From positions 30,919 through 94,918 of the forward strand of contig WNDY01000010.1 in the NCBI GenBank assembly GCA_009914555.1: 64,000 nt of DNA, written 5' to 3'. This stretch comes from Xylophilus sp. (lineage in GTDB: Bacteria > Pseudomonadota > Gammaproteobacteria > Burkholderiales > Burkholderiaceae_C). The position numbers were made by a program, and so were the translations under genes. Below the pieces are notes generated by a model, which searched no databases, was not told where the DNA came from, and worked only from the letters and a program-made list of their open reading frames with translations. Position 1 is the stretch's first letter, and the number at the start of each line of letters is the position of its first letter. Shown here in pieces: positions 40,723-49,449 of this stretch.

Positions 40723-41661
40723 ATGCCGTCGCCCTTCGCCATCGACCCGGCCACCGAGGCGGCGCTCGGCAGCCTGCGGCGCGTGCGCGCCGGCGTGCTC
40801 GACGTGGCCTTCCACGAAAGCGGCCCGGCCGACGGCACGCCGGTGCTGCTGCTGCACGGTTTTCCGTACGACGTGCATGCCTATGCCGAGGTGGCGCCGC
40901 GGCTGGCCGCGCAGGGCTGCCGCGTGGTCGTGCCCTACCTGCGCGGCTACGGCCCCACGCGCTTCGCCGACGCGGCCGCGCCGCGTTCGGGCGAGCAAGC
41001 AGCGCTCGGCGACGACCTGCGCGCCCTGCTCGACGCGCTGGCGCTGCCGCGCGCGCTGCTGGCCGGCTACGACTGGGGCGGGCGCGCCTGCTGCATCGTC
41101 GCGGCGCTCTGGCCCGAGCGCTGCGCGGGCCTGGTCTCGGTCAACGGCTACAACTTCCAGCACATCGCCTCGGCGCAGCGCCCGGCCGCGCCCGAGAACG
41201 AATGGCGCCTGTGGTACCAGTACTACTTCCACAGCGAGCGCGGCCGCGCCGGGCTGGCGCAGGACCGCGCGGCGTTGTGCCGGCTGCTCTGGAAGCTCTG
41301 GTCGCCGACCTGGGCGTTCGACGACGCCACGTTCGCCCGCACCGCGCGCGCGTTCGACAACCCGGACTTCGTGGACGTCGTCATCCACTCCTACCGCCAC
41401 CGCTTCGGCCTCGCGGCGGGCGACCCGCGGCTGGCCGGCATCGAGGCCCGGCTCGCGCAGCAGCCGCCGATCGGCGTGGCGGCGATCACGCTCGACGGCG
41501 CCGCCGACGGCGTCATGGCCGTCGGCGGCACGGCCGCGCATGCGCACCACTTCACCGGCGCACACGAACACCGCGTCGTGCCGGGCGCCGGCCACAACCT
41601 CCCGCAGGAGCGGCCGCAAGCGTTCGCCGACGCCGTACTGGCTCTGCGGGCCGCCGGCTGA
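40723..41661 (+). CDS. Alpha/beta hydrolase with aspartate nucleophile (epoxide-hydrolase or dehalogenase type)
   Basis: A 312-residue alpha/beta hydrolase. HGFPYDVHAY carries the oxyanion region, the nucleophile elbow reads GYD118WGG with aspartate instead of serine, and GAGHNLPQERP holds the catalytic histidine near the C-terminus. Aspartate nucleophiles are typical of epoxide hydrolases and haloalkane or haloacid dehalogenases, so esterase activity is unlikely. It sits between the LysM gene and dprA and overlaps the latter at TGATG. Confidence 0.82.
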   Translation: MPSPFAIDPATEAALGSLRRVRAGVLDVAFHESGPADGTPVLLLHGFPYDVHAYAEVAPRLAAQGCRVVVPYLRGYGPTRFADAAAPRSGEQAALGDDLRALLDALALPRALLAGYDWGGRACCIVAALWPERCAGLVSVNGYNFQHIASAQRPAAPENEWRLWYQYYFHSERGRAGLAQDRAALCRLLWKLWSPTWAFDDATFARTARAFDNPDFVDVVIHSYRHRFGLAAGDPRLAGIEARLAQQPPIGVAAITLDGAADGVMAVGGTAAHAHHFTGAHEHRVVPGAGHNLPQERPQAFADAVLALRAAG

Positions 41662-42818
41662 TGGAGCGCGACGAACTGGCCGGCTGGCTGCGCCTCGGCT
41701 TGGCCGAGGGCGTGGGCAGCGAGGCGGCGCGCCGGCTGCTCGCGGCCTTCGGGCTGCCGGCGCAGGTGTTCGCGCAATCCCTCGACGCCCTGGCGCAGGT
41801 CGTGAGCCCGGCGCAGGCGCGGGCGCTGCACGCCGTGCCGTCCGACAGGCTGGCGGCCCGGCTCGACGCCACCTGGGACTGGCTGCGGGGCGCCGACGAG
41901 CGCGGCGCCGCGCGCGCCGTGGTCACGCTCGGCGATGCGCGCTACCCCGGCGCGCTGCTGGCCGCCGACGACCCGCCGGTGCTGCTCTACCTGCTCGGCG
42001 CACCGGCCTTCCTGGAACGGTCCGCCAGCTTCGCGCCGCCCGGCCGCTGCCTCGCGGTGGTCGGCAGCCGCAACCCGACGGCCCAGGGCGCGGCCAACGC
42101 ACGGGCCTTCGCCCAGGCATTGCGGTCGGCCGGGCTCACCATCGTCTCGGGCCTGGCGCTCGGCGTGGACGGCGCGGCGCACGAGGGCGCGCTCGACGCG
42201 GCGGTCGACGACGGCCAGCCGGCCACCATCGCCGTCGTCGGCACCGGGCTCGACCGCGTCTACCCGCGTCGCCACCTGGCGCTGGCCCGCCGCATCGCGC
42301 AGCACGGGCTGGTCGTGAGCGAGTACCCGCTGGGCACGCCGCCGCTGGCACCCAACTTCCCGAAGCGCAACCGCATCATCGCGGGCCTGTCGCAGGGCAC
42401 GCTGGTGGTGGAGGCGGCGCTGGCCTCGGGCTCGCTGATCACCGCGCGGCTGGCGGCCGAGCAGGGGCGCGAGGTGTTCGCGATCCCCGGCTCGATCCAT
42501 GCGCCGCAGTCGCGCGGCTGCCACGCGCTGATCCGCCAGGGCGCCAAGCTGGTCGAGTCGGCGCAGGACGTGCTGGAAGAACTGCACCTGCCCGCGCCCG
42601 CCACCGCCGCGGCACCGCCGCCGCCCGCCACCGCGCAGGACGGCAGCGACGACGCGGTGCTCCAGGCGCTGGGCTTCGATCCGGCCGGGCTGGATGCGCT
42701 GGTCGCGCGCACCGGCATCGACGCGGCGGCGCTGCAGGTGCGGCTGCTGGAGCTGGAACTGTCCGGAGAGGTGGCGCGGCTGCCGGGCGGCCTGTTTCAG
42801 CGGGTCGGTCAAGCCTAG
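41661..42818 (+). CDS. dprA: DNA-processing protein DprA
   Basis: A 385-residue DprA with a SAM-like N-terminus, the Rossmann core (LAVVGSRNPTAQG, VSGLALGVDGAAHEGAL, VGTGLDRVYPRRH, NFPKRNRIIAGLS, EVFAIPGSIHAPQSRG) and a C-terminal winged-helix domain. It loads RecA onto single-stranded DNA taken up in natural transformation. A paired-box element starts directly after its TAG stop. Confidence 0.95.
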   Translation: MERDELAGWLRLGLAEGVGSEAARRLLAAFGLPAQVFAQSLDALAQVVSPAQARALHAVPSDRLAARLDATWDWLRGADERGAARAVVTLGDARYPGALLAADDPPVLLYLLGAPAFLERSASFAPPGRCLAVVGSRNPTAQGAANARAFAQALRSAGLTIVSGLALGVDGAAHEGALDAAVDDGQPATIAVVGTGLDRVYPRRHLALARRIAQHGLVVSEYPLGTPPLAPNFPKRNRIIAGLSQGTLVVEAALASGSLITARLAAEQGREVFAIPGSIHAPQSRGCHALIRQGAKLVESAQDVLEELHLPAPATAAAPPPPATAQDGSDDAVLQALGFDPAGLDALVARTGIDAAALQVRLLELELSGEVARLPGGLFQRVGQA

Positions 42819-42878
42819 ATACTCCCCTCCCTACATGTCGCTGGCGCGCTTTTCCCGCCGACCAGCAGAGCATACTCC
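42819..42878 (-). repeat. Paired-box intergenic element, direct type
   Basis: On the minus strand GGAGTAT (42872-42878) is followed by GGGGAGTAT ending at 42819, with 53 nt between GTAT starts. GCTGG and CCAGC inside form a short stem. It fills the space between the dprA stop and the DUF1631 stop exactly, touching both. Confidence 0.72.
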
Positions 42879-45214
42879 TCAGGAGAACAGCAACTCCGGA
42901 TTCGCGTTGATCGTCGCGACGGCCTCGCGCGTGGCGCGCACGGTGAGGCCTTCCTCCTCCTGCGGCACCAGCTGCCCGGCGCCCAGCAGCGCGCCCAGGC
43001 GCTTGACCTGCACCAGGTAGCTGCGGCCGTCGGCGGCAGCGAACAGGTAGAGCTGGGCTCGCTCGCTGCGCCAGGCGTACTGCACCGGCACGGCCGCGCC
43101 GCGCCGCGCTGGCGCAGCGTGAACCAGGTGCCGGGCACCAGGTCGAGCGCCCAGGCGACGAGTTCGCCGTCCACGGGGGCGCCGTCCTCGGCGATGATCC
43201 GCAGGTTCTCGGCATCGTCGCCCAGCAGCAGCTCCAGGCTCGCCGCGTCCAGCGGCAGCTCGCCGGTCGCGGCGTCGTCGATGAAGTCCTCCAGGTGCGC
43301 GAGCCGGCGTGCCATGGCATCGATGCGCGCCTGCGGGATCGCCTCGGTGCGCGACATGAAGGCATCGGCCAGCGTCTCGCTCAGGCGCTTGATCTGCACC
43401 TCCTGCGCGGCCTCGCTCACGCCCAGCAGCCCCAGGCCGCGGCGCAGGCGCTGCAGCAGGCCCGGCAGGTCGGCGATCACGCGGGCGCGGTCGGCGCGGC
43501 TGGGCTTGGCGCCGGCGGCCCAGACCAGGTCGGCCGCGGCCTGGCGCAGCGCCAGCGTGTCCTCGTGCCGCGGGCCCAGCCGCACGGCCGACAGGGCCAG
43601 CACCTCGGCCCAGACCTTGAACAGGAAGTCGCGCACGTCGTCGCGCACCGACATGTCCTCGAGCATGCGGCGCAGCTCGATCGTGTACTGCACCGCCAGC
43701 GTCTCCTTCTGCTCGACCTGCTGGGCCACACCGACCAGGCGCCGGGTGGACTGCTTCTCGGTGAGGAAGCGGGCGAGGAATTTCTGGAACTCGTCGTGCA
43801 CCAGCTGGAACACCCGGCGGCCGGTCTCGGGGTACTGCTCGATCACCTGCACCACGCGGCGGATCTCGGTCTCCAGCGCGCTGCCGCTGATGGCGTGGCT
43901 GTCGAAGCCCAGCACGCAGGAGCCCATGCGGTCGATCAGCTGGCGCGCCGGGTGGTCGAGCGTGGAGAAGAAGTCCTCCGGCTCGGCCAACGCCACGCGC
44001 AGCACCGGCAACTGCAGCCGCGAGAACCAGACCCGCACGTTCGGCGGGATGCGCTTCTCGGTCAGGATGCTCTGGAACATCAGCGCGACGACCTCGATGA
44101 TCGCCTTCTCGCTGGCGTTGCCGGTCTTCTGCTTGAGCTCGGCCGAGGTCGCCCGCACCGCGGTGGCCGCGCGCGCGATGCCCTGCGGGCTCCAGTCCTC
44201 GATCAGCGTGCCGCCGCCGCTCGGCAGGTCGCCCTGCCGCTCGCGCCGCGGCGCCAGGGCCTGGGCCAGCGCGGCCGAGGCCGGCGCCAGCGGCTGGGCC
44301 CGGGTCGGATCGACCGAGGTGCCGGCCGCCGCCGCGCCGCCGGCCTGGTCCAGCAGGCGCCGCAGCTGGCCGATGACGCCCTGGGCCCGCTGGCGCGCGC
44401 GCGCCAGCGGTGCCGGCATGGTGCGCCCCGGCGCGGCCGCGAGGCCGCCGGAGGTGGTCGTGGTGCGCGCCGGCAGCGGTGCCGGTGCCGCCGGCAGCCC
44501 GGCCGCGCCGCCGGACGCCAGCGCGCCGACGGCGGTCGACGGGCCGGAGCGGCGCACGCTGGCGCGCAGGTCGTGCCGGGCCTCGACGCCGGCATCGGCC
44601 AGGAAGCCGTTGGCGACGCGGTAGGCATCGCCCAGCAGACTGGCCAGGTCGCGCTGCAGGCCGCCGGCCACCAGGGCCAGCGCGGTGCGCGGCAGGCCCA
44701 CTGCGACCCAGGACTCCACCAGCAGCTGCACCAGCGGCTCCACGCGCAGCAGGTCGTCGGCAGGCAGGTCGGCGCCCTCGATCCGGCGCATGCGCAGCCG
44801 CAGTTCGTCGAAGCTGCCATCGAGCTTCTCGGCCACGCCCTGGGCGATGCGCGAGGCGGCGATGCGGTTCTCGACCACGTCGTCCTCGACCAGCGAGAAG
44901 CCGAAGCGGTCGCCCGGAACCGGCGCGGCCGGCGCCGCGGCGGCAGCGGGTGCCTGCGTGCCGGCGCGGCGCCAGGCGGCGGCCGTGTGGTCGATCCAGT
45001 CCTGGTGGTGCTGCTGGTAGAGCGTCCAGGCGTCGCGGCGGTCCTGCAGGTCGCGCTGCGTGGCCGGCGCATCGAGCAGGCCGGTGAGGAATTCCTGCAC
45101 CCCGGCGCCCATGGTCGCGAGGCCCCGGCGTGCGGCGGTGGCGAAGCGCTCGCGCACCTGGCGGCCCAGGGGCGACGCGCAAGCGGGAGCAGAAGGAGGA
45201 GGAAGCGGCGGCAC
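42879..45214 (-). pseudogene. DUF1631-family protein gene with a frameshift near its 3' end
   Basis: About 700 codons encode a DUF1631 protein: LRLRMRRIEGADLPADDLL, EKAIIEVVALMFQSILTEKRIP, DHPARQLIDRMGSCVLGFDS, RRLVGVAQQVEQKETLAVQY. After GTWFTLRQRG the frame turns to arginine- and cysteine-rich nonsense. The true C-terminus (VPVQYAWRSERAQLYLF to VATINANPELLFS) continues in another frame. The shift lies in the GCG-rich tract at 43091-43110 and equals one missing or two extra bases. The start is uncertain: GTG 45214 is used because no ATG precedes the conserved region. The family is of unknown function, common in Burkholderiales. Confidence 0.78.
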
Positions 45215-45273
45215 AGCGGAAATATTAGCCCGGTTGGGTTGCCTGCCGCTGCGCGTCTGCGCGTGCCTGGCCC

Positions 45274-46227
45274 CTAGACGACGGCCCCGTCGTTCGGGTC
45301 GTTCGGGTCGCCTTCCTTCCTGGCCGGCGCCTTGACCAGGTCCTCGCGCTTGACGCCCAGCCACATGGCGATGGCCGCGGCCACGAACACCGACGAGTAG
45401 ATGCCGAACAGGATGCCGATGGTCAGCGCCAGCGCGAAGTAGTGCAGGCTCGGGCCGCCGAAGAAGAACATCGACAGCACCATCGCCTCGGTCGAGGCGT
45501 GGGTGATGATCGTGCGGCTCATCGTGCTGGTGATGGCGTGGTCGATCACCTCGTGGGTATTCATCCTGCGGAACTTGCGGAAGGCCTCGCGGATGCGGTC
45601 GAAGATCACGACCGACTCGTTGACCGAGTAGCCCAGCACCGCGAGCACGGCGGCCAGCACCGACAGCGAGAACTCCCACTGGAAGAACGCGAAGAAGCCC
45701 AGGATGATGACCACGTCGTGCAGGTTGGCGATCACCGCGGCCACGCCGAACTTCCATTCGAAGCGCAGCGCCAGGTAGACCACGATGCCCAGCACCACCA
45801 TGCCGAGCGCGAGCAGCCCGCCGTGCACCAGCTCGTCGCCGACCTGCGGGCCGACGAACTCGACGCGGCGCAGTTCGGCCGTGCTGTCGGCCGCCTTGAG
45901 CGCGCCGATCACGCGCTCGCTCTGCTGGGCCGAGGTGACGCCCTTTTGCACCGGCAGGCGGATCATCACGTCGCGCGCGGTGCCGAAGTTCTGCACCTGC
46001 ACGTCAGCATAGCCGAGCGACGAGACGGTGCTGCGCACCCTGGCGAGGTCGGCCGGCTGGCTGTAGGCCACTTCCATGACCGTGCCGCCGGTGAACTCCA
46101 CCGACAGATGCAGCCCGCGGGTGAACAGGAAGAACACCGCGAGCGCGAAGGTGATGAAGGAGATCGCGTTGAAGACCAACGCGTGCTTCATGAAGGGGAT
46201 GTCCCTCTTGATGCGGAAAAACTCCAC
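45274..46227 (-). CDS. secF: Protein translocase subunit SecF
   Basis: A 317-residue SecF with six spans, SVEFTGGTVMEV after span 1, and VLGYSVNESVVIFDRIRE and MSRTIITHASTEAMVLSMF in the RND-type core. With SecD it uses the proton gradient to pull exported proteins into the periplasm. The start codon is GTG at 46227 with GGAA seven bases upstream. It follows secD after a 97-bp, lower-GC gap. Confidence 0.96.
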   Translation of the reverse strand: MEFFRIKRDIPFMKHALVFNAISFITFALAVFFLFTRGLHLSVEFTGGTVMEVAYSQPADLARVRSTVSSLGYADVQVQNFGTARDVMIRLPVQKGVTSAQQSERVIGALKAADSTAELRRVEFVGPQVGDELVHGGLLALGMVVLGIVVYLALRFEWKFGVAAVIANLHDVVIILGFFAFFQWEFSLSVLAAVLAVLGYSVNESVVIFDRIREAFRKFRRMNTHEVIDHAITSTMSRTIITHASTEAMVLSMFFFGGPSLHYFALALTIGILFGIYSSVFVAAAIAMWLGVKREDLVKAPARKEGDPNDPNDGAVV

Positions 46228-46324
46228 GATATTTATTCCTTGTTCGGAGTTTTCAGAGGAGGCTCATATGCGCAACGCGCATGTGATGCCGGAACCAAGA
46301 ATTCCATGAGCGCTGCTCCTCTTC

Positions 46325-48250
46325 TTAGGGCTGGGCCGGGGTCTTGCCGGCCACCGCGGCGGCGGCATCGCCCCCGGGCCTCCAGACCTGGCCGATGGAC
46401 ACGCTCTTCAACTTCCTGCGGCGGCCGTAGACCAGGTTGACCAGACCGCGCGAGAAGAACACGGCCGAGAACATGCTGGTGACGATGCCGATGCAGTGCA
46501 CGATGGCGAAGCCGCGCACCGGGCCGGAGCCGAAGGTGAGCAGCGCCACGCCGGCGATCAGCGTGGTGACGTTGGAGTCGAGGATGGTGGCCCAGGCGTG
46601 GCGGTAGCCTTCGTCGATCGCCTTCTGCGGGGCGACGCCGGCGCGCAGCTCCTCGCGGATGCGCTCGTTGATCAGCACGTTGGAGTCGATCGCCACGCCG
46701 AGCGCCAGCGCCATGGCGGCGATGCCGGGCAGCGTGAGCGTGGCCTGCAGCATCGACAGGACGGCCAGCAGCAGCAGGATGTTCACCGCGAGCGCCACGG
46801 CCGAGATGAGGCCGAACACCGCGTAGTAGATGCACATGAAGACCGCGATGGCGACGCAGCCCCAGACCACGCTGTGGATGCCGCGCGAGATGTTGTCGGC
46901 GCCCAGGCTCGGGCCGATGGTGCGCTCCTCGATGATCTCCATCGGCGCCGCGAGCGAGCCCGCGCGCAGCAGCAGCGCGGTGTCGTTGGCCTCGACGGTC
47001 GTCATGCGCCCGGAGATCTGCACGCGCCCGCCGCCGATCTCGGAGCGGATCACCGGCGCGGTCACGACCTCGCCCTGGCCTTTCTCGAACAGGATGATGG
47101 CCATGCGCTTGCCCACGTTCTCGCGCGTAACGTCGCGGAAGATGCGCGAGCCCTTGGCGTCGAGCGTGAGGTTGACGGTGGGCTCGTGGTTCTGGCCGTC
47201 GAAGCCGGGCTGGGCATCGGTCAGGTTCTCGCCGGTCAGCACGACCTGCTTCTTGACGATGACGGTCTGGCCGTTGCGGTCCGGGTAGCGCTCGGCGCCG
47301 AAGGGCACGGCGCCCGAACCGCGCTCGGCCGCGCGGGCCTCGGTGCTCTCGTCGACCATGCGCACTTCGAGCGTGGCGGTGCGGCCCAGGATGTCCTTGG
47401 CCTTGGCCGTGTCCTGCACGCCGGGCAGCTGCACGACGATGCGGTCGGCGCCCTGCTGCTGGATCACCGGCTCGGCCACGCCCAGTTCGTTGATCCGGTT
47501 GTGCAGCGTGACGATGTTCTGCTTGAGCGCCTGGTCCTGGATGCGGCGCACCGCCTCGGGCTTGATCGCGCCGACCAGCACCGTGCCTTCGCCCGCGCCG
47601 CCTGCGGCGCCTGGTGCTTCCTGGCGGTCGGTGAGGGCCAGGTCGGCGAACGCGTCGGCGATCGCGTTGCGCGCGGCGGTGGCCGTGGCCGCGTCGCGCA
47701 CCCGCACCTCGACCGTCTGGCCGTTGCGGCTGACGCCGCCGTGGCGGATGTTCTTGTCGCGCAGCGTGGTGCGGATGTCCCCGGCGAGCGATTCGGCGCG
47801 CTTGTCGAGCGCGGCCTTCATGTCGACCTGCAGCATGAAGTGCACGCCGCCGCGCAGGTCCAGGCCCAGGTACATGGGTTGCGCATGCAGCGCGGTCAGC
47901 CACTGCGGCGAGCGCGGCAGCAGGTTGAGCGCGATGATGTACTGCGGCTTGGCCGCGTCGGGCACCAGGGCGCGCTCGATGGCGTCCTTGGCGCGGATCT
48001 GGGTGTCGGGCGTGTCGAAGCGCGCGCGCACCGAGGTGCTGTCGGCGCCGATCGCGTCGGGCGTGATGCTGGCGGCCTTCAGGGCCTCTTCCACCCGCTG
48101 CTGCACCGCCGCGTCGATCTTGACCGACGACTTGGCGGCCGAGACCTGCACCGCAGGCGCCTCGCCGAAGAAATTGGGCAGCGTGTAGAGCGTGCCCACG
48201 AGCAGCGCGATGACGATGATCGCGTACTTCCAGACCGGGTATCGGTTCAT
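46325..48250 (-). CDS. secD: Protein translocase subunit SecD
   Basis: A 641-residue SecD with one N-terminal span, the large periplasmic P1 domain (YLGLDLRGGVHFMLQVD) and a six-span core (MALALGVAIDSNVLINERIRE, SNVTTLIAGVALLTFG). It forms the SecDF complex with the next gene product. YajC is encoded 87 bp upstream on the same strand, giving the usual yajC-secD-secF order. Confidence 0.97.
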   Translation of the reverse strand: MNRYPVWKYAIIVIALLVGTLYTLPNFFGEAPAVQVSAAKSSVKIDAAVQQRVEEALKAASITPDAIGADSTSVRARFDTPDTQIRAKDAIERALVPDAAKPQYIIALNLLPRSPQWLTALHAQPMYLGLDLRGGVHFMLQVDMKAALDKRAESLAGDIRTTLRDKNIRHGGVSRNGQTVEVRVRDAATATAARNAIADAFADLALTDRQEAPGAAGGAGEGTVLVGAIKPEAVRRIQDQALKQNIVTLHNRINELGVAEPVIQQQGADRIVVQLPGVQDTAKAKDILGRTATLEVRMVDESTEARAAERGSGAVPFGAERYPDRNGQTVIVKKQVVLTGENLTDAQPGFDGQNHEPTVNLTLDAKGSRIFRDVTRENVGKRMAIILFEKGQGEVVTAPVIRSEIGGGRVQISGRMTTVEANDTALLLRAGSLAAPMEIIEERTIGPSLGADNISRGIHSVVWGCVAIAVFMCIYYAVFGLISAVALAVNILLLLAVLSMLQATLTLPGIAAMALALGVAIDSNVLINERIREELRAGVAPQKAIDEGYRHAWATILDSNVTTLIAGVALLTFGSGPVRGFAIVHCIGIVTSMFSAVFFSRGLVNLVYGRRRKLKSVSIGQVWRPGGDAAAAVAGKTPAQP

Positions 48251-48337
48251 GTTGATGCCAACCGCGCTAACAGATCAGACGGGGCGGATGCCCCCACGGC
48301 CCCGGCCCGCAGGCGCCGGGGAACGGTGCGAGGGTCG

Positions 48338-48676
48338 TTATGACTTCAGGCTGCCTTTGGGCAGGACCTGCGTGACGGCGCTGCGGCTCAGGGACACTTC
48401 CACGCCGTTGGCGATCTCCAGGCCGATGGTGGTGTCGGCGACGCGGGTCACGCGGCCGATCAGGCCGCCGGTGGTGGCGACTTCGTCGCCCTTGGCCAGC
48501 GCGTCGATCATCGCGCGGTGCTCCTTCTGTCGCTTCATCTGCGGACGGATCATGATGAAGTACAGCACCACGAACATCAGCACCAGCGGCAGCATGCTGG
48601 TGAGGGAGGCGAAGATGCCGCCGCCTGCAGTGGCTGCGGGGGCGGTCTGGGCGAAGGCGGATGAAATGAGGGACAC
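48338..48676 (-). CDS. yajC: Preprotein translocase accessory subunit YajC
   Basis: A 112-residue YajC with a single span (LPLVLMFVVLYFIMIRPQMKRQKEH) and the conserved KGDEVATTGGLIGRV. The start is GTG at 48676, supported by GGAG five bases upstream; using an earlier codon would add a long unrelated tail. In many Burkholderiales tgt and queA precede yajC, but here a divergent iron-uptake operon follows instead. Confidence 0.93.
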   Translation of the reverse strand: MSLISSAFAQTAPAATAGGGIFASLTSMLPLVLMFVVLYFIMIRPQMKRQKEHRAMIDALAKGDEVATTGGLIGRVTRVADTTIGLEIANGVEVSLSRSAVTQVLPKGSLKS

Positions 48677-48857
48677 GGGGACTCCACGCGAGGGGCTTCG
48701 GACGCCGGGCCGCCAGGCGGCACGCGGGCTGCGACGAGGGCCCGGCGAGGGAACCCGGCATTGTATGCGTGGGGGTCGCAGCGCCATGGGGCGTAACCCT
48801 GCGCCGCGCCGGACATGTGCGCCGCCCGCACAGCCGGCGCCCGCGCAGGACCTTCCC

Positions 48858-48919
48858 ATACTCCCCGCCCAACCCGTCCCTGGTGCGCTTGGTACAAGCG
48901 CAATCAACCCATACCCCCC
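48858..48919 (-). repeat. Paired-box intergenic element, direct type
   Basis: On the minus strand GGGGGGTAT (48911-48919) is followed 53 nt later by GGGGAGTAT (48858-48866). The interior holds TGCGCTTG-TAC-CAAGCGCA, a perfect 8-bp stem, the clearest hairpin of the direct class. It lies in the 430-bp divergent gap between yajC and the iron-uptake trio, away from any stop codon. Apart from this element and the Fur-like site, I see nothing further in that gap. Confidence 0.72.
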
Positions 48920-48969
48920 ACATGGAACTTTGCTGCGGCAGCGGCTGGCCGAAAGCACCGCCTTCCGCA

Positions 48970-48988
48970 CATAATACGAACGGTTATC
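48970..48988. promoter_or_regulatory. Fur-box-like site before the iron-uptake trio
   Basis: CATAATACGAACGGTTATC agrees with the 19-bp Fur consensus at 12 positions, with both outer arms (ATAAT and TTATC) intact. The local AT richness stands out in this GC-rich region and suggests a promoter. It lies 118 bp before the DUF3649 start. Regulation of this trio by iron through Fur is known for similar loci; here it is inferred. Confidence 0.55.
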
Positions 48989-49106
48989 AGTTAAAGGTGG
49001 CCGGGCCCCGCTGGCCGGCCTGCCGGCCGCCACGCCGCATGTTCCCTCCGTTGGATTCCGCCATGTCGACCCCTTCCGTCACGCCCTCGCGGGCGCGTGC
49101 GCAGCG

Positions 49107-49445
49107 ATGAGCGCCGCGCCCCCTTCCGGCACCGCCACGCCGCCCGCCTTCTGGTCCCTCTGGACCCGCCTGGGCGAGGACGCCCGCTATCGCCTGGCCG
49201 TGGCCTCGCGCGCGCTCGCGGCCATCGCGGGCGGCTATGCGATCGCGGCGCTGGCGACGGCGGCGCTGGCGCTGTGGCTGCCGCTGGCGCGCGCCGAGGC
49301 GGTGGTGGCGGCCACGCTGCTGTCCTTCGCCGTCTATGCCTGCGCGGTGGTCTGGGTGTTCGCCGCGCGCTCGGCCTGGCGCGCCTGGGGCGGGCTGCTG
49401 GCCGCGTCGGCGGTGCTCGGCCTGGCGGCCTGGATCGGAGGGTGA
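49107..49445 (+). CDS. DUF3649 iron-uptake-associated membrane protein
   Basis: A 112-residue protein with three to four hydrophobic spans (LAAIAGGYAIAALATAALALW, AATLLSFAVYACAVVWVF, AASAVLGLAAWIGG) and the YRLAVASRALAAI start typical of DUF3649. It is normally found with PepSY and DUF3325 genes near siderophore receptors. Its role is unknown; it may help energy supply or reduction at the inner membrane. It leads a three-gene operon. Confidence 0.82.
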   Translation: MSAAPPSGTATPPAFWSLWTRLGEDARYRLAVASRALAAIAGGYAIAALATAALALWLPLARAEAVVAATLLSFAVYACAVVWVFAARSAWRAWGGLLAASAVLGLAAWIGG

Positions 49446-49449
49446 TGCG

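Noticed and set aside
48769..49110. Short plus-strand frame ending MSTPSVTPSRARAQR before the DUF3649 gene
   Set aside because: It has no recognisable domain and spans the Fur-like promoter region. A short leader peptide overlapping the DUF3649 ATG is possible but unsupported.
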